Counted from the stretch's first letter, positions 1 to 10,882 are shown. The stretch: DNA of 64,000 nt from Cordylochernes scorpioides (GCA_030710605.1 CP092882.1:16366062-16430061), one strand, 5' to 3'. Made by a program: numbers and translations. The notes: generated from the sequence alone by a model not told the origin.

Positions 1-717
1 CTTTTTAAATGTTATGAAATCAAAGCCCCCTGAGTTATAATGAGGGTCATGATCCAAAACCAAGGTATACAGTTTTGATTTTCTCTGAATTTACTGAAAC
101 TATTGTGTGTTGATATATACTTTATCCCCACTGTACTTTTTCAACTGAGGTGATAGTAAAATGTATTATTTTACTTCACTTTTAAGAAGGTGATGACACT
201 TTGGTTTAGATATCCCATACCACTTCTACCTAATGTTATATAAATGCTCATCTATCTTAATATCAAATAAATCTTAATTTAAATGCATATAACTAGGTAC
301 ATTCGCGTTCATCTGTTAATGGGAATTTATACTATATATAGCGTTTATAGGTTTCTTTAAAAAGAAAATATAGCATTAGAATATTGCTTCATTTTTTCAA
401 AAAGAACATACGTCTTCTATATTTTCATTTAAATGGAAACAAATTGAAACGTATAAAATACAAAAGGAGCAATGAGATAGGTTTACAAATTCGAAAGTAT
501 GAATTACAATTTTGTTAATCTGTTAATAAAATAATTCACCACAATATGGTTCAAAATTATAGAAACTCATTAATAATTTTTCAGGTTGATATATAATTTT
601 GAGTTCGAAAGATATTATACGAGTTAAAAAAGGCTCAAATCATTCTATAAAATTATTTAGAAGGTAAGTATATAAAACAGAGAGAGAGAGAGATATATAT
701 ATATAGAAACTACCCAC
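1..717. other. AT-rich sequence, no gene seen
   Basis: No exon, RNA gene or terminal repeat was recognised. The only structure is a short (GA)n/(TA)n microsatellite near 680-705, next to the splice donor of the minus-strand exon that follows. If the minus-strand gene is real, this is the start of its first intron. Confidence 0.5.
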
Positions 718-772
718 CTTCTTGGGCCGCAGAGATGGAAACTAACAAAGCTGCAGTAACCACTACCAACAT
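718..772 (-). CDS. First coding exon (signal peptide) of a CTLD-family gene leaving the window to the left
   Basis: On the minus strand an ATG at 772 opens an 18-codon stretch, MLVVVTAALLVSISAAQE, followed by one G and a GTGGGT splice donor. It reads as a secretion signal: hydrophobic core, then small residues (S-A-A) before Q-E. The plus-strand exon at 18472-18526 is also exactly 55 nt, also ends in codons for Q-E plus one G, and is also cut in phase 1, so the two are probably paralogous first exons. Downstream exons would lie left of position 1. No lectin domain of this gene is visible, so membership in the family rests on this likeness only. Confidence 0.6.
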
Positions 773-1009
773 GTCTCTAATTACATTAGTTAATCAGCCC
801 TCTGATAAAAGTACGCCCACAACATCCTTTTCCTTTTCCAGACTGATATAATTCCTCCCTAATGTTCACACTTGAAGTAGGTAATTTAATAGTTTCGAAA
901 TATATCTTTTTATAAAGCTATTTAAGGCATTTGATTCACTTTATATTAAAATATTAGTGTGGATTATTTATTATTTTCCCCCAAAGAGAGAGAGAGAGAG
1001 AGAATAATA

Positions 1010-2325
1010 CAGGGTCCATTATGAAAGTGTTGAGCATAATGTTATTGTGACACGACGATATATGGCAGCACAGTAAAACCGTGGGAAATGTGGTGGAGGG
1101 ATATGCCCTTTCAATCGATCCGGTCGTCAGTTGAGTTCGAGCAGTGTGAGGGGAGATTCATGCCTCCGCTTGAAGTGTGTTTTCAACTTTTGTAACATAG
1201 CGCGATGGAGCGTTCGCTTGAAAAACGATACGCCATAAAGTTTTGCGTTAGGCTTAGAAAAAATGCAACCGAATCATTCCCGATGCTGTAAAAAGCCTTC
1301 AAGGACGATTTATTTCAAGATCACAGTCTGGGAAGTGGCACAAGGCGTTAAAGGAGGGCCGGGAGGAGGTCGCCGACGAACCCCGTTCAGGACGCCCAAC
1401 AACGGCCAGAACTGACGAGAACGTGGATCGTGTGCTCGAAGTTTTGCGTACCGACCGTAGATTAATCATTCAGCAAATTTCTGACACATTACACATGTCC
1501 ACATTTGTGGTACATGGGATAGTGACCGAGGATCTGCAAATGCGTAAGGTCTGTGCGAAGCTTGTGCCGAAAGTGTTGACGCAAGACCAGAAAGAACTTA
1601 GAGTTTTGCGCTGTCAAGAATTGTTGGATTTGATTCAAAATGAACCGGACTTTCTGAACTCTGTAGTAACCGGAGACGAATCCTGGATGTTTGAATACGA
1701 CCCAGATTTGAAAAGGCAGAGCTGTGCATGGCAAACAAAATCATTCCACGCCCCAAGAAAGAGCGAATGAGCAAGTCGCGCATCAAAACGATGATCATTG
1801 TCTTCTTTGACATCCAAGGAATAGTCCATTGTGAGTTTGTACCGCAGGGACAAACTGTAAACTCAGCCTTTTACCTGGAGGTTCTCAGGAGATTGAAACG
1901 CCGGATCGCACGTGTGAGGACTGACATTAAAGACACGGTCAAGCTCCACCATGACAATGCCACCAGCCACACAGCCTTCATCATTACCAACTTACTGGCC
2001 CGGAGCAACACCTCGGTGATCCCTCTCACCCCCCTTACAGTCCCGACTTAGCTCCATGTGACTTATTTTCGTTTCCGCGACTCAAGGGAGAAATGAAAGG
2101 AAAATATTGGGAAACCGTGGAAAACATCCAACACCATGTTACAACGTTCCTGAGAAGCATTCCTGTCGAGGAGTTTCAGGGTGCCTTTCAGGCGTGGCAA
2201 ACGCGTCTCCGCAAGAGTATTGATGCAGGAGGAATGTATTTTGAAGAATATTGAACATTTGCACAAATTACGATCAATAAATGTATTTTGCCAGTAAATG
2301 CTCATTTCTTTCATAATGGACCCTG
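1010..2325 (+). mobile_element. mariner element with intact inverted ends
   Basis: The ends are near-perfect inverted repeats (CAGGGTCCATTATGAAAG at the left, CTTTCATAATGGACCCTG at the right), flanked by TA on both sides as expected for Tc1/mariner target duplication. The length, about 1.3 kb, is normal for a mariner. A (GA)n tract lies just outside the left end. The transposase inside is broken, so the copy is not autonomous. Confidence 0.9.
1205..2254 (+). pseudogene. Broken mariner transposase (DD34D type)
   Basis: The reading frame begins at an ATG at 1205 (MERSLEKRYAIKF...) and is interrupted by a stop and at least two frame changes. Pieces visible in order are an N-terminal HTH region, the first catalytic motif (GDESWMFEYDP, about 1674-1707), the second (HHDNATSHTAF, about 1948-1980), and in another frame the third (SPDLAPCD, near 2042-2063) with a C-terminal tail ending near 2254. 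These are the three acidic motifs of a mariner transposase, which cuts and inserts the element at TA sites. The breaks indicate a dead copy. Confidence 0.85.
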
Positions 2326-2659
2326 TATATTTTAAATATTTTGTAGCTTCGAAAATCAAATCAATCTTTTTAACCCTCTTTTGGGTGAACATAAATTAAG
2401 TCAATGTGTGTTTTTTGAGCAAAATAATACATCTTGTTATTTTTACGTTTGCCTTTATTTATTTTCTATGGTACATTATAGGAAGTAAGATTGACAATTT
2501 TTAATCATATTATGGTTTTATTCAGTCCAAACTTTCAAAAATATTAATTTATATATATAGTGAGATGAAACAAAGGAAAAATTGCAAATTTTTAAATTCA
2601 TTTACATCAGTTTATCACGCAAGTGAAAGAGATATATTGTGGAATACAAGATATATATA
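2326..2659. other. AT-rich spacer, nothing recognised
   Basis: Lies between two transposons. No exon, RNA or repeat was recognised. Confidence 0.4.
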
Positions 2660-3978
2660 CACAGTCTAGCCATAAATTCTGTTACAAACAATTTTATAAA
2701 TTAAATGATTGAGAACAAAAACTAATGGAATATAAATACATATTTTATTAGCCAATAGGACATAGATTTTAAATATATACAATCATTCAAAATGTCCTCT
2801 CTTATTTTTGACACAGGATCTCAAACGTTCGGGCCACTGATCTATGGCGGCACGCCCCTTTTCTAGGGGTATTTCTTTCATTGCTCCCACCAATGCTGAT
2901 TTCAATTAATACAAATTATGATATCTCTTAGAGCACACCTTCTCCTCTAAATATGCCCACAAAATGTAATCAAGGGGGTTTAAATCAGGGCTATCAGAGG
3001 GCCATTCATTGGCCTTTATGAACTCCGGAACATTTGTCTCCAACCATTGTTGAGTGAACTTAGCTTTGTGAGCAGGAGCTGAATCTTGTTGAAATATCCA
3101 ATGTTCTCCATTTAACATTTTTGTATTCAGAGGATTTACTATTTGTTCCAAAATATCTTCTTGATAGTTTTTAGCTGTCGTTTTTACCCCTTTGGCACAG
3201 AAGTGGAGATCTGTTACACCCCTGGGAGCTAACTCCCCACCAAACCATGACAGAAGAAGGATTGTGACTTTTTTCAAGTCTTCTGACTTTCAAAGAAGCT
3301 TCTAGAGAGCTACGAGCATATATCCTATCATTCTGATGAATAATCCTTTCCTCGACAGTGAAAATTCCCTCGTCTGTGAAAAGGATTCTATCATGCCACC
3401 GACCATCATGCCGCGCCAACAACATATTTGATATAACCCTTCTAATATCTCTAAGAGCAGGGGTTATCAAATGACCTGTGCGTCATTTGAAAGCTCTCAG
3501 TTCAAGGTCTTCGTTGATTACCTGGAAACGGTTCTTGGAGCTGATTTCATCTGCTTTGCTAAGATCTGTTGTTTGCGGCGTGGAATTCGACGAATTCTTT
3601 CGCGAATGGCTTTTATAGTTGCTTGAGTTCGTTGCAAGCGCGGTCGACCAGATCTTTCAAGTTCATTAATAGTGCCAGCCTTGTTGAACCTTTCATTGGT
3701 TCGATAAACAAATTGACGCGTAATATTCAAATTTTGTAAAAGTTTAGAAATGGATGAAGGAATTTGGCCTACCTTGTGTAAGGCTATTACAGCTATACGG
3801 TTTTCTTTAACACCCCGATCCCCATTATCAAAAAACAATTATATTCCGATTTTTTTTTCTTAACACGTGTGCACGAGATATTCAAATAACAAATACTGTA
3901 TTTTGAACACTTCACGCGGTCAAATTAAATTTTTGATCACTGATTTGGTTTTGTAACATGATTTATGGCTAGACTAAG
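2660..3978 (-). mobile_element. Tc1/mariner-superfamily element, DD37D type
   Basis: Inverted ends share the core AGTCTAGCCATAAAT and continue to TTACAAA; both sides carry TA. The element is 1319 bp. Coding pieces run on the minus strand. The distance between the second and third catalytic acids is 37 residues by my count, and the third acid is D, which places it in the DD37D (maT-like) group rather than with classic Tc1 or mariner. Confidence 0.88.
2906..3838 (-). pseudogene. Frameshifted DD37D transposase
   Basis: Three overlapping minus-strand reading frames together cover a transposase. 3838-3518 holds the paired-type HTH half, including a GRPR-like motif (ERSGRPRLQ). 3470-3171 holds the first acid (RILFTDEGIFTVEE) and a VMVWWG motif. 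3277-2906 holds the second (FQQDSAPAHKAK) and third (SPDLNPLDYILW) catalytic motifs. At least two frame changes separate them, so the copy cannot make a full enzyme. Confidence 0.85.
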
Positions 3979-4522
3979 TACTACAATTATGAATCAGAAT
4001 AATTTCAAATGAATTATAGAAAACCGTTTTATATAGCATGATTTTTATTCTTTGAAAAATATATTATTTTTAATACTTTCTGTGATGAAAATATGTAAAG
4101 GGCATATCCGATATATTATGTATATTGGGAGAGAAAGCCTCTGAGGAGTTACTTCAATCCATCAGACTGCTGTGATATTGCATGAATGCATCTATCAGGC
4201 TATATTAACAATTATGCTTCTATAGACAGAACTATAAATAATTAAAAGGAATCTTCTCTGTTATTGTCTTTTATCAAATTATGCCTAACTGATTTTGTCT
4301 TTGGTGTTAACGAATGAACATTACCCGAGTCGAATATTTATTTATAATTCTATTGTCCTCTAAAAAGAAGAGAAATTTAAATTTAAGCTAATTTATTACA
4401 TTGTTTATATACTGTATATATTATTAATAATAAATTTTATCACACTATGAATTAAAATGAATATTAGTAGGTAACCCAACATTTTTCTTTTCTTATCCTA
4501 CCATGGAAGCTTGCGGTGGATA
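3979..4522. other. AT-rich spacer, nothing recognised
   Basis: No lectin exon or transposon end was found. It would be part of the upstream region of the partial CTLD gene whose exons start near 6859. Confidence 0.4.
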
Positions 4523-4734
4523 TACACTCATGGACAAAACTTAAGAGAGTAGAAGTTTTTGATGTAGGTAGTCTTTTTTTTTTCAAGGAGATAGAGGTAG
4601 TTTTGTTCACACTTGTTGATCTCGTGGGTCTTCAATAAAGGTCATTGCGTTTCAAATATCTTTCAGAATTATCCTCTGAATTCCAATATACATGCTAAAA
4701 TGTACAACCTACTTGAATTTTGTCCATGAGTGTG
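4523..4734. mobile_element. MITE with TA-flanked inverted ends
   Basis: About 212 bp bounded by inverted CACTCATGGACAAAA and TTTTGTCCATGAGTG, with TA outside both ends. It has no coding capacity and is probably a non-autonomous Tc1/mariner relative. Confidence 0.75.
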
Positions 4735-4886
4735 TAATTTATATCAACCTTTAAAAGCCTACATAAAACAACATTTCTTTAATATTTTAATGTTATTCCG
4801 TGATAGAATAGTTCTCTCTTTCGGTTGAAATAAATTAATACAAAAAATCCCTACTTTCCTCTAAAAATGTTTTATTTTATAAATTA

Positions 4887-5054
4887 CAGTAGAACCTTCC
4901 TTTAGCGCACACCCCGATAGCGTCACCTCTCCACTAATAAAAGTTTTTATTTGCAAACTTACTAGTTTTACAATTTAGCAACTCTCCATTAAGAGTACAC
5001 CTCAACCTGAAGGAAACTATGCAATTAGATGTCCTTTACAGGGAGGTTCTACTG
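4887..5054. mobile_element. MITE, 168 bp, TA-flanked
   Basis: The ends are CAGTAGAACCTTCC and an inverted GGGAGGTTCTACTG with TA on each side. A related internal sequence without recognisable ends lies near 10195-10330 (shared 'tttacaatttagcaactct'). This fits a pogo/Tigger-like MITE family. Confidence 0.75.
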
Positions 5055-6023
5055 TATAAAATAATATATTTAATTAATTATTTTCAAAAATAATATATAT
5101 TGGGTGTGAGTATTATTATTTATTTTCATAATATATTCAGACCTGATATTCCCATAAGGATGCTGTTTTCAAGTGACAAAACTGATTTCAGAGACTATTT
5201 TATATAAAATATTAGTGTATTAAAAGGTTTAAGTAGAAGTTTAAAGCAGAAAATAAAGGAAAGGACATTAAAATCATGCTTGATTTTACATCTAACCCGG
5301 GAACGAACAATTAAATAAATACAAATATATATTGGGAGGTGTTAACTAACAGGCCCAGTGGTCGCCTCTTGGAATTTCGCAGGTATTTCAAGTGAGCGGA
5401 CTTTACCCTCAATCTTTGTTTCTTATAGGTTGCCTTTATTAAATTAAGGCATATGTTTTTTAACTCTTAATATAATTTTCAATATAGATCAAATATAAGT
5501 TGGAGGTATGTTATAATATGAATTTTATCAAATTTATTTACTTTTTATGTAAAAATTGAAAATTGTTTCGCTTTGTAGCAGTTTCAAATATTTTTATAGA
5601 ACAATATTTTAACACTCACACACAAAAACAGTTCTGGCGATATTGAGTAGTTTCTCTATCATTTTTAATGAAATTTCTTTTATCGATGACTTTTTCTCTC
5701 TTTTTTTTTTTTGGTGGAACAGACTCTCCAAATAAAAAATATCCCCATATATTTTTTCCACTTAATGTTCAGACTTTACCGAAAGAGACTCTTTATTGAC
5801 ATATATTAAATTTAATAATCTGTGCATTGGTGTTTTAATATTTAAATTGGAATAAAAAAATATCCAGGAGGCCCATCTTAAAGTTATAGTATAATTATAT
5901 GTAACCGTAATTTCTTCCAATTCATCTACACGCACCGCGGTTAATCACTAAATCATCAAAGAAAGTCATTGTAAATTTTTCTGAGGCCATGAATGACCTT
6001 ATCGTTTCATCACTGAGAGTAAA
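5055..6023. other. AT-rich spacer, nothing recognised
   Basis: No exon could be identified here. The missing 5' part of the CTLD gene represented by the 6859-7016 exon should lie in this direction, but I found neither a signal-peptide exon nor the N-terminal half of the domain. Confidence 0.4.
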
Positions 6024-6255
6024 ATGTCACCGACCCGATGCCGCTAGTTGCGGCGACGGTCAATAGATGGCGTCAGATTCTGACGTTAATTTTTGACGGG
6101 AGAGGCGACCATTGCTTCCATGGAATAATTTCCTCCCAGCAAATTTTCCATCTATGTTTTGCCAATGGATTTGGCCCAGCCACATTGCCAGCGAAACACC
6201 TCTTTGGTAGATTGTGAGGATTCCATTAGATCCAGTGTGGATCTCATGGAATAAA

Positions 6256-6310
6256 GTCCGCCCTAGACTGACGAGGGCCATTAGCCCGAAACCATGGTCT
6301 CTAGGTGGAC
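6256..6310 (+). ncRNA. Hammerhead ribozyme, family A copy 1
   Basis: All core elements are present in type I order. CTGACGA (6268-6274), helix II GGGC-CATTA-GCCC, GAAA (6288-6291), a short helix III (ACC-AT-GGT), then C17 at 6299. Helix I pairs CTAGA before the core with TCTAG after it, plus an outer GTCC/GGAC pairing across an internal loop. Predicted self-cleavage is between 6299 and 6300. A helix III this short is known in hammerheads of Penelope-like elements and retrozymes. Activity is inferred, not shown. Confidence 0.85.
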
Positions 6311-6568
6311 GCTTATCAGTTTGCCAAAGTTGGTGTTGTGGCTTTGTCACCGACCCGATGCCGCTAGTTGCGGCGACGGTCAATAGATGGCGTCAGATTC
6401 TGAGGTTAATTTTTGACGGGAGAGGCGACCATTGCTTCCATGGATTAATTTCCTCCCGGCAAATTTTCCATCTATGTTTTGCCAATAGATTTGGCCCAGC
6501 CACATTGCCAGCAAAACACCTCTTTGGTGAGGATTCCATTAGATCCAGTGTGGATCTCATGGAATAAA

Positions 6569-6623
6569 GTCCGCCCTAGACTGACGAGGGCCATTAGCCC
6601 GAAACCATGGTCTCTAGGTGTAC
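6569..6623 (+). ncRNA. Hammerhead ribozyme, family A copy 2
   Basis: Same layout as the copy 313 bp upstream, with identical core and helices II and III. The outer part of helix I has one change (GGAC to GTAC), which weakens the distal pairing only. Predicted cleavage is between 6612 and 6613. Together with copy 1 it would release a 313-nt monomer from a tandem transcript. Confidence 0.83.
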
Positions 6624-6858
6624 GCTTATCAGTTTGCCAAAGTTGGTGTTGTGGCTTTGTCACCGACCCGAGGCCGCTAGTTGCGGCGACGGTCAATAAA
6701 TGGCGTCTGATTATGACGTTTATTTTGACGGGAGAAGCGCCCATTGCTTCTATATATATATATGTCATAATTTGTATAATACCCAAAATGTATAATTTAT
6801 TTTCACCATAATTATTATGTTAAATTGTAAACACAAATTCATCCATGAATAATCTGAG

Positions 6859-7016
6859 TGGGCAGTTCCTTTGGCGTTCAAATGATCCCCTCCTTTTTGC
6901 TGCCTGGGACATTGGCCAGCCCACTTCCTCATCCTATCACTGCGTAGCTGCCACGCCTCCTTTCTTCAAATGGCAAGCCTTCAATTGTGACAGTCAGTTA
7001 GGATATATTTGTCAGA
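6859..7016 (+). CDS. C-type lectin-like domain exon (C-terminal half of a domain)
   Basis: The frame reads GQFLWRSNDPLLFAAW, then DIGQP, CVAATPPFFKW, FNCDSQLGYICQ, and ends at a CAGA/GTAAGC donor in phase 1. This is the second half of a CTLD: the W-x-x-GQP stretch, the C...C pair and the closing YICQ. The WND/EPN sugar-binding triads are not present, so calcium-dependent glycan binding is doubtful. The 5' splice boundary is uncertain (ctgag at 6858 or gggcag at 6865, with no good pyrimidine tract). The N-terminal half of this domain was not found upstream. It belongs with the downstream exons that end at 11810. Confidence 0.75.
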
Positions 7017-7053
7017 GTAAGCGCATATAATTTAAAATTATTTTCCCTAAATA

Positions 7054-7229
7054 CAGTTAAACCTGTCTATAGCGCCCCCTCTTTGGACACACCGAAATAG
7101 AGTGCTATAGAGAGGGGGTGCTATAGACAGGTAACTTTTAATGTAAATCGCATTGTACTACAATTTTAAAATTGGCTGCTATAGAGAGGAAGGCGCTATT
7201 TAGAGGGGCGCTATAGTTAGGTTTAACTG
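7054..7229. mobile_element. MITE, 176 bp, TA-flanked
   Basis: The ends are CAGTTAAACCT and inverted AGGTTTAACTG flanked by TA, with internal inverted repeats around 'tatagagag'. It is a non-autonomous Tc1/mariner or pogo-like element 37 bp after the CTLD exon donor, inside the intron. Confidence 0.75.
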
Positions 7230-7532
7230 TATATTTCTAATAAATTCGTTTTTATATTCTAAAAATATTTTCTCAATCTCTCTGAATTAATTTATTACAT
7301 ATTTTAAAATTCTGACACTATAATTCTTACTATTAAAAAACGAAATAAAAAATAAAAGATAAAAAGATCAGGTGTTGAAATCAATATAAAAAATGGCATA
7401 TCCTGACCAGGAGCACATGTGCTTTACAGAAGGCAGAGCGCCATCTGGTGGAACAGAAATCAACTAAACATTGATTTAGCCTGTTCCCTGATATTTGGCC
7501 AACCCAATTTCTTGATAAATCAAGAAAAGCCA

Positions 7533-7575
7533 TCCACGAACGCGTTTCGCGCTTTTTGGCGCTCGTCAGCGTGGA
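7533..7575 (-). ncRNA. Hammerhead ribozyme, family B copy 1
   Basis: Reading the minus strand: helix I strand TCCACG, core CTGACGA, helix II GCGC-CAAAAA-GCGC, GAAA, very short helix III (AC-GC-GT), U17, then CGTGGA closing helix I. Six perfect base pairs form helix I and four form helix II. Predicted cleavage is between plus-strand positions 7539 and 7538. This is a type I hammerhead with the minimal helix III known from Penelope-like elements. Confidence 0.85.
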
Positions 7576-7883
7576 GTAGGCTGAACCATTGAGACCAAAA
7601 AAGATTTTTTGATCCCAATGGCTTCCTGAAAAACCAAGAAATGGGTATTTAAGGCCAAACTTGCGTAAATACGCTTAGCACATTAAAAAACGAAATAAAA
7701 AAATAAAAGATAAAAAGATCAGGTGTTGAAATCAATATAAAAAATGGCATATCCTGACCAGGAGCACATGTGCTTTACAGAAGGCAGAGCGCCATCTGGT
7801 GGAACAGAAATCAACTAAACATTGATTTAGCCTGTTCCCTGATATTTGGCCAACCCAATTTCTTGATAAATCAAGAAAAGCCA

Positions 7884-7926
7884 TCCACGAACGCGTTTCG
7901 CGCTTTTTGGCGCTCGTCAGCGTGGA
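7884..7926 (-). ncRNA. Hammerhead ribozyme, family B copy 2
   Basis: Identical to the copy at 7533-7575. In a minus-strand transcript the two ribozymes would free a 351-nt unit. Confidence 0.85.
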
Positions 7927-8243
7927 GTAGGCTGAACCATTGAGACCAAAAAAGATTTTTTGATCCCAATGGCTTCCTGAAAAACCAAGAAATGGGTATT
8001 TAAGGCCAAACTTGCGTAAATACGCTTAGCACATTAAAAAACGAAATAAAAAAATAAAAGATAAAAAGATCAGGTGTTGAAATCAATATAAAAAATGGCA
8101 TATCCTGACCAGGAGCACATGTGCTTTACAGAAGGCAGAGCGCCATCTGGTGGAACAGAAATCAACTAAACATTGATTTAGCCTGTTCCCTGATATTTGG
8201 CCAACCCAATTTCTTGATAAATCAAGAAAAGCCATCCACGAAT

Positions 8244-10093
8244 CATTTCAATCATTTGGAGTTTATTAGGGTGTTTTTTTTTATATTCAAATAATGACAC
8301 ATTTACGTTTATGTTCTTACTCCAACTGTCGTTGCTTAATTTATGTTCACCCTGAATGAAATCTTCTATTCGAGCTAGAGAGAATATTAATATTTATATT
8401 TTATGAACAGATTATTAATTCTGATTCTGATACATTATTGCATCACATGTACTTCATAAATTACAGTTTGTTCTTGTGCTTTAAATACATTTCTGTGTCA
8501 TCCTGAAGTTTGTGTTTCCTCATTGTCTATGTGACAATATAATAACAGTCTTGAATATTGCTTAATGATTTCTGTTCCACCAGATGGCGCTCTGCCTTCT
8601 GTAAAGCACATGTGCTCCTGGTCAGGATATGCCATTTTTTATATTAATTCTTACTATGTGATAAAAAATGCAGGCAGTTTACAGATATTTACATATATAA
8701 AATATAAATCTGCATTTAACTAAATTATAGATAGTTTTGTTAGAAAGGTTATAGACATTCAACATACATTGTCTTATTCCTCAATTAATATGAATGTTTC
8801 AAACCAATTCTAGCATATCTAACTATTTTTAACTTTTGTGCTATTTCACGTAAGGTATTTTTATTAAACACTTAGTATTTATCATTCAAAATAATAATTG
8901 ACTAAATATATTCGAACAATAGCATTTTTATATGCATATATTAATGCAGGATAGTTTGAAGGTTTAATAGAAAATTGAATGTTGCAGATACCATAAATGG
9001 AATTATGAAAAAGAAGCAATACCTATCCTCGTCATCTGAAAATCTTTTCTGTCCATCATCACAAGAAAAGTACAGAGAATGGACGATTGGGGGCTGGATC
9101 ATTATTTTATGTTAATTCCTGAACGTCAAGTAGGGATAGAAGCCTTGTACCGTTGCTTGAATTTGGGTGAGTGAATTTTGAAATATTGGTAGCTCTGATC
9201 ATGTTGATCTTGAGGTAACTTCTACAATAGCGATGAGTAGTTTCAGTGAGAATTACTCAGCTCTGGTAGAGCTGGCAAGAATATTGGAAGCTTGCTTATT
9301 TATAGCTAAGATTGTCAAATAAATATCTCGGTTTTAGATTTGAATTATTTATTTTAAAATATAAACCTAGATTTTATAATTATGAAAAATAAAAAAGGCA
9401 TCTCATTAATGTGCAACTTTTTCTTTTTCATAATATTTGCACCTTATTCAAGTAGAATATCGATTTTGTACTATTTTTCAACTATATTTTAGTTTTAGAA
9501 ATGAATTTTGAAAATATATTGTCATAGCCAAAAATAAATATAGCCTGTAATACATTGGCAGCTCGGCAGGTTTTGTGCAACTAAGCTCCGATAGATGGCG
9601 CGCGCTCAAGGCGGGAAATTTATAAACATTAGCCGACATCTTTAGGTATTTAGTTACACAACCCTTGCCGAGGTATAATAGACATTTATGGGATATGTAC
9701 ATTTTTGTTATGACAATACACTAATTCGCGCGATGTTGTGTATATATAAATATATAATAAAATAAATTATTTAAGCAATATTCAAGACTGTTATTATATT
9801 GTCACATAGACAATGAGGAAACACAAACTTCAGGATGACACAGAAATGTATTTAAAGCACAAGAACAAACTGTAATTTATGAAGTACATGTGATGCAATA
9901 ATGTATCAGAATCAGAATTAATAATCTGTTCATAAAATATAAATATTAATATTCTCTCTAGCTCGAATAGAAGATTTCATTCAGGGTGAACATAAATTAA
10001 GCAACGACAGTTGGAGTAAGAACATAAACGTAAATGTGTCATTATTTGAATATAAAAAAAAACACCCTAATAAACTCCAAATGATTGAAATTT
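8244..10093. repeat. Large inverted repeat with about 320-bp arms
   Basis: The left arm (about 8244-8563) and right arm (about 9765-10093) are near-perfect reverse complements, for example 'atttggagtttattaggg' against 'ccctaataaactccaaat'. The roughly 1.2-kb centre includes a family B satellite fragment at 8574-8645 in the orientation opposite to the array that abuts the left arm, and AT-rich DNA where I saw no exon. It may be a palindromic transposon or an inverted duplication. It sits inside an intron of the partial CTLD gene. Confidence 0.7.
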
Positions 10094-10434
10094 GAAAACA
10101 TCCAAATTGAAAAAAAATCTCAAATATTATAATTGGGAATCATTACAAGAGAGAGAACAAGTCATGATATACCATTGTAATGTTATACTAATATCTATAG
10201 CGGACACTCCATTAGTGGACACCTCTTTTCAAAGGACAGTTTTTAATTGCAAAATTACTATTTTACAATTTAGCAACTCTCTGGTAAAAGGACACCTCTC
10301 ATAAAAGACACTTTGGCTCTGCAATTAGATAACACGTGCCTTTGGGCATAACAGCCCTTCAACATGTATAATTATGATACTATTTATAATTTTACTGATA
10401 ATATTAACTAATACAAGTTTATTGTGTTGTGCAG

Positions 10435-10539
10435 GAGGCAATCAAGTTAGTATTCACAATGCTGCAGAAAATGAAATCATATTTTCATATCTGAACAAGT
10501 CTGAATCTGTGTGGATTGGATTACACCAAACTGCGGATG
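10435..10539 (+). CDS. C-type lectin-like domain exon (N-terminal/middle part)
   Basis: The acceptor tgttgtgcag is followed by (G)GGNQVSIHNAAENEIIF, ...SESVWIGLHQTADG, then G/GTAAGT. This is the classic CTLD stretch from the helix 2 'ggnLvsIhnaaEn' to 'WIGLh'. Both ends are in phase 1. The exon holding the first cysteines of this domain was not found in the repeat-rich sequence between 7017 and 10434. Known CTLDs use this part as structural core. Confidence 0.85.
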
Positions 10540-10882
10540 GTAAGTTGATCATTTATTATCAATATCAAAGAATGATTCTATTATGCTAAAAAATATTTAA
10601 TTTTTTCAAAGAATTTATAACGTCAAGAAAGGGCAAAATCAATTTACAAACTTTCGTTAAAATACTCAAATTACCAAAATAAATATTTTAAAGTCTTTCA
10701 TGAAATAATGCATGAGAGGTTTTTAAAGGTGAGATGTGTTGCGAAAAACAATGAAGTAAAATAATTATCCAACATTTTCATATCATAATAACCAGCAAAT
10801 ATATGGGGGAAATATTTATTGATGTGGTCCTTTTAGAATCTTATTAAAATCAGTTTTTTTTATCTTAATAAGGAGAACAACT

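Larger units (their letters stand above)
6024..6750 (+). repeat. Satellite family A: 313-bp tandem repeat with hammerhead ribozymes
   Basis: Two nearly complete units and one partial unit in tandem. Each starts with a GC-rich block (accgacccgatgccgctag), continues through a hairpin-prone block with tgacgggagaggcg, and ends with a hammerhead motif. The distance between equivalent positions in the two hammerheads is 313 bp. The third unit breaks off in a TA microsatellite near 6750. Fragments of the same family recur at 36604-36765 (reverse) and 56626-56740. Translation across the units gives long but meaningless open frames. Confidence 0.9.
7332..8240 (-). repeat. Satellite family B: 351-bp tandem repeat with hammerhead ribozymes
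   Basis: Two complete units and a third, truncated unit are nearly identical. The repeat distances are 350 and 351 bp. Each unit carries, on the minus strand, a hammerhead motif. The third unit ends after ccatccacg at 8240, which is the predicted ribozyme cleavage junction (within 1-2 nt). Dispersed copies occur at 8574-8645, 32137-32640, 35150-35580, 46005-46050 with 50465-50550 (split by Copia), 50570-50830 and 52978-53045. There is no coding region; this is a non-autonomous retrozyme or Penelope-derived satellite. Confidence 0.9.

Noticed and set aside
6060-6811. Several open frames of 104-117 codons on both strands
   Set aside because: They are readings of the 313-bp hammerhead satellite and repeat with it; no protein domain.
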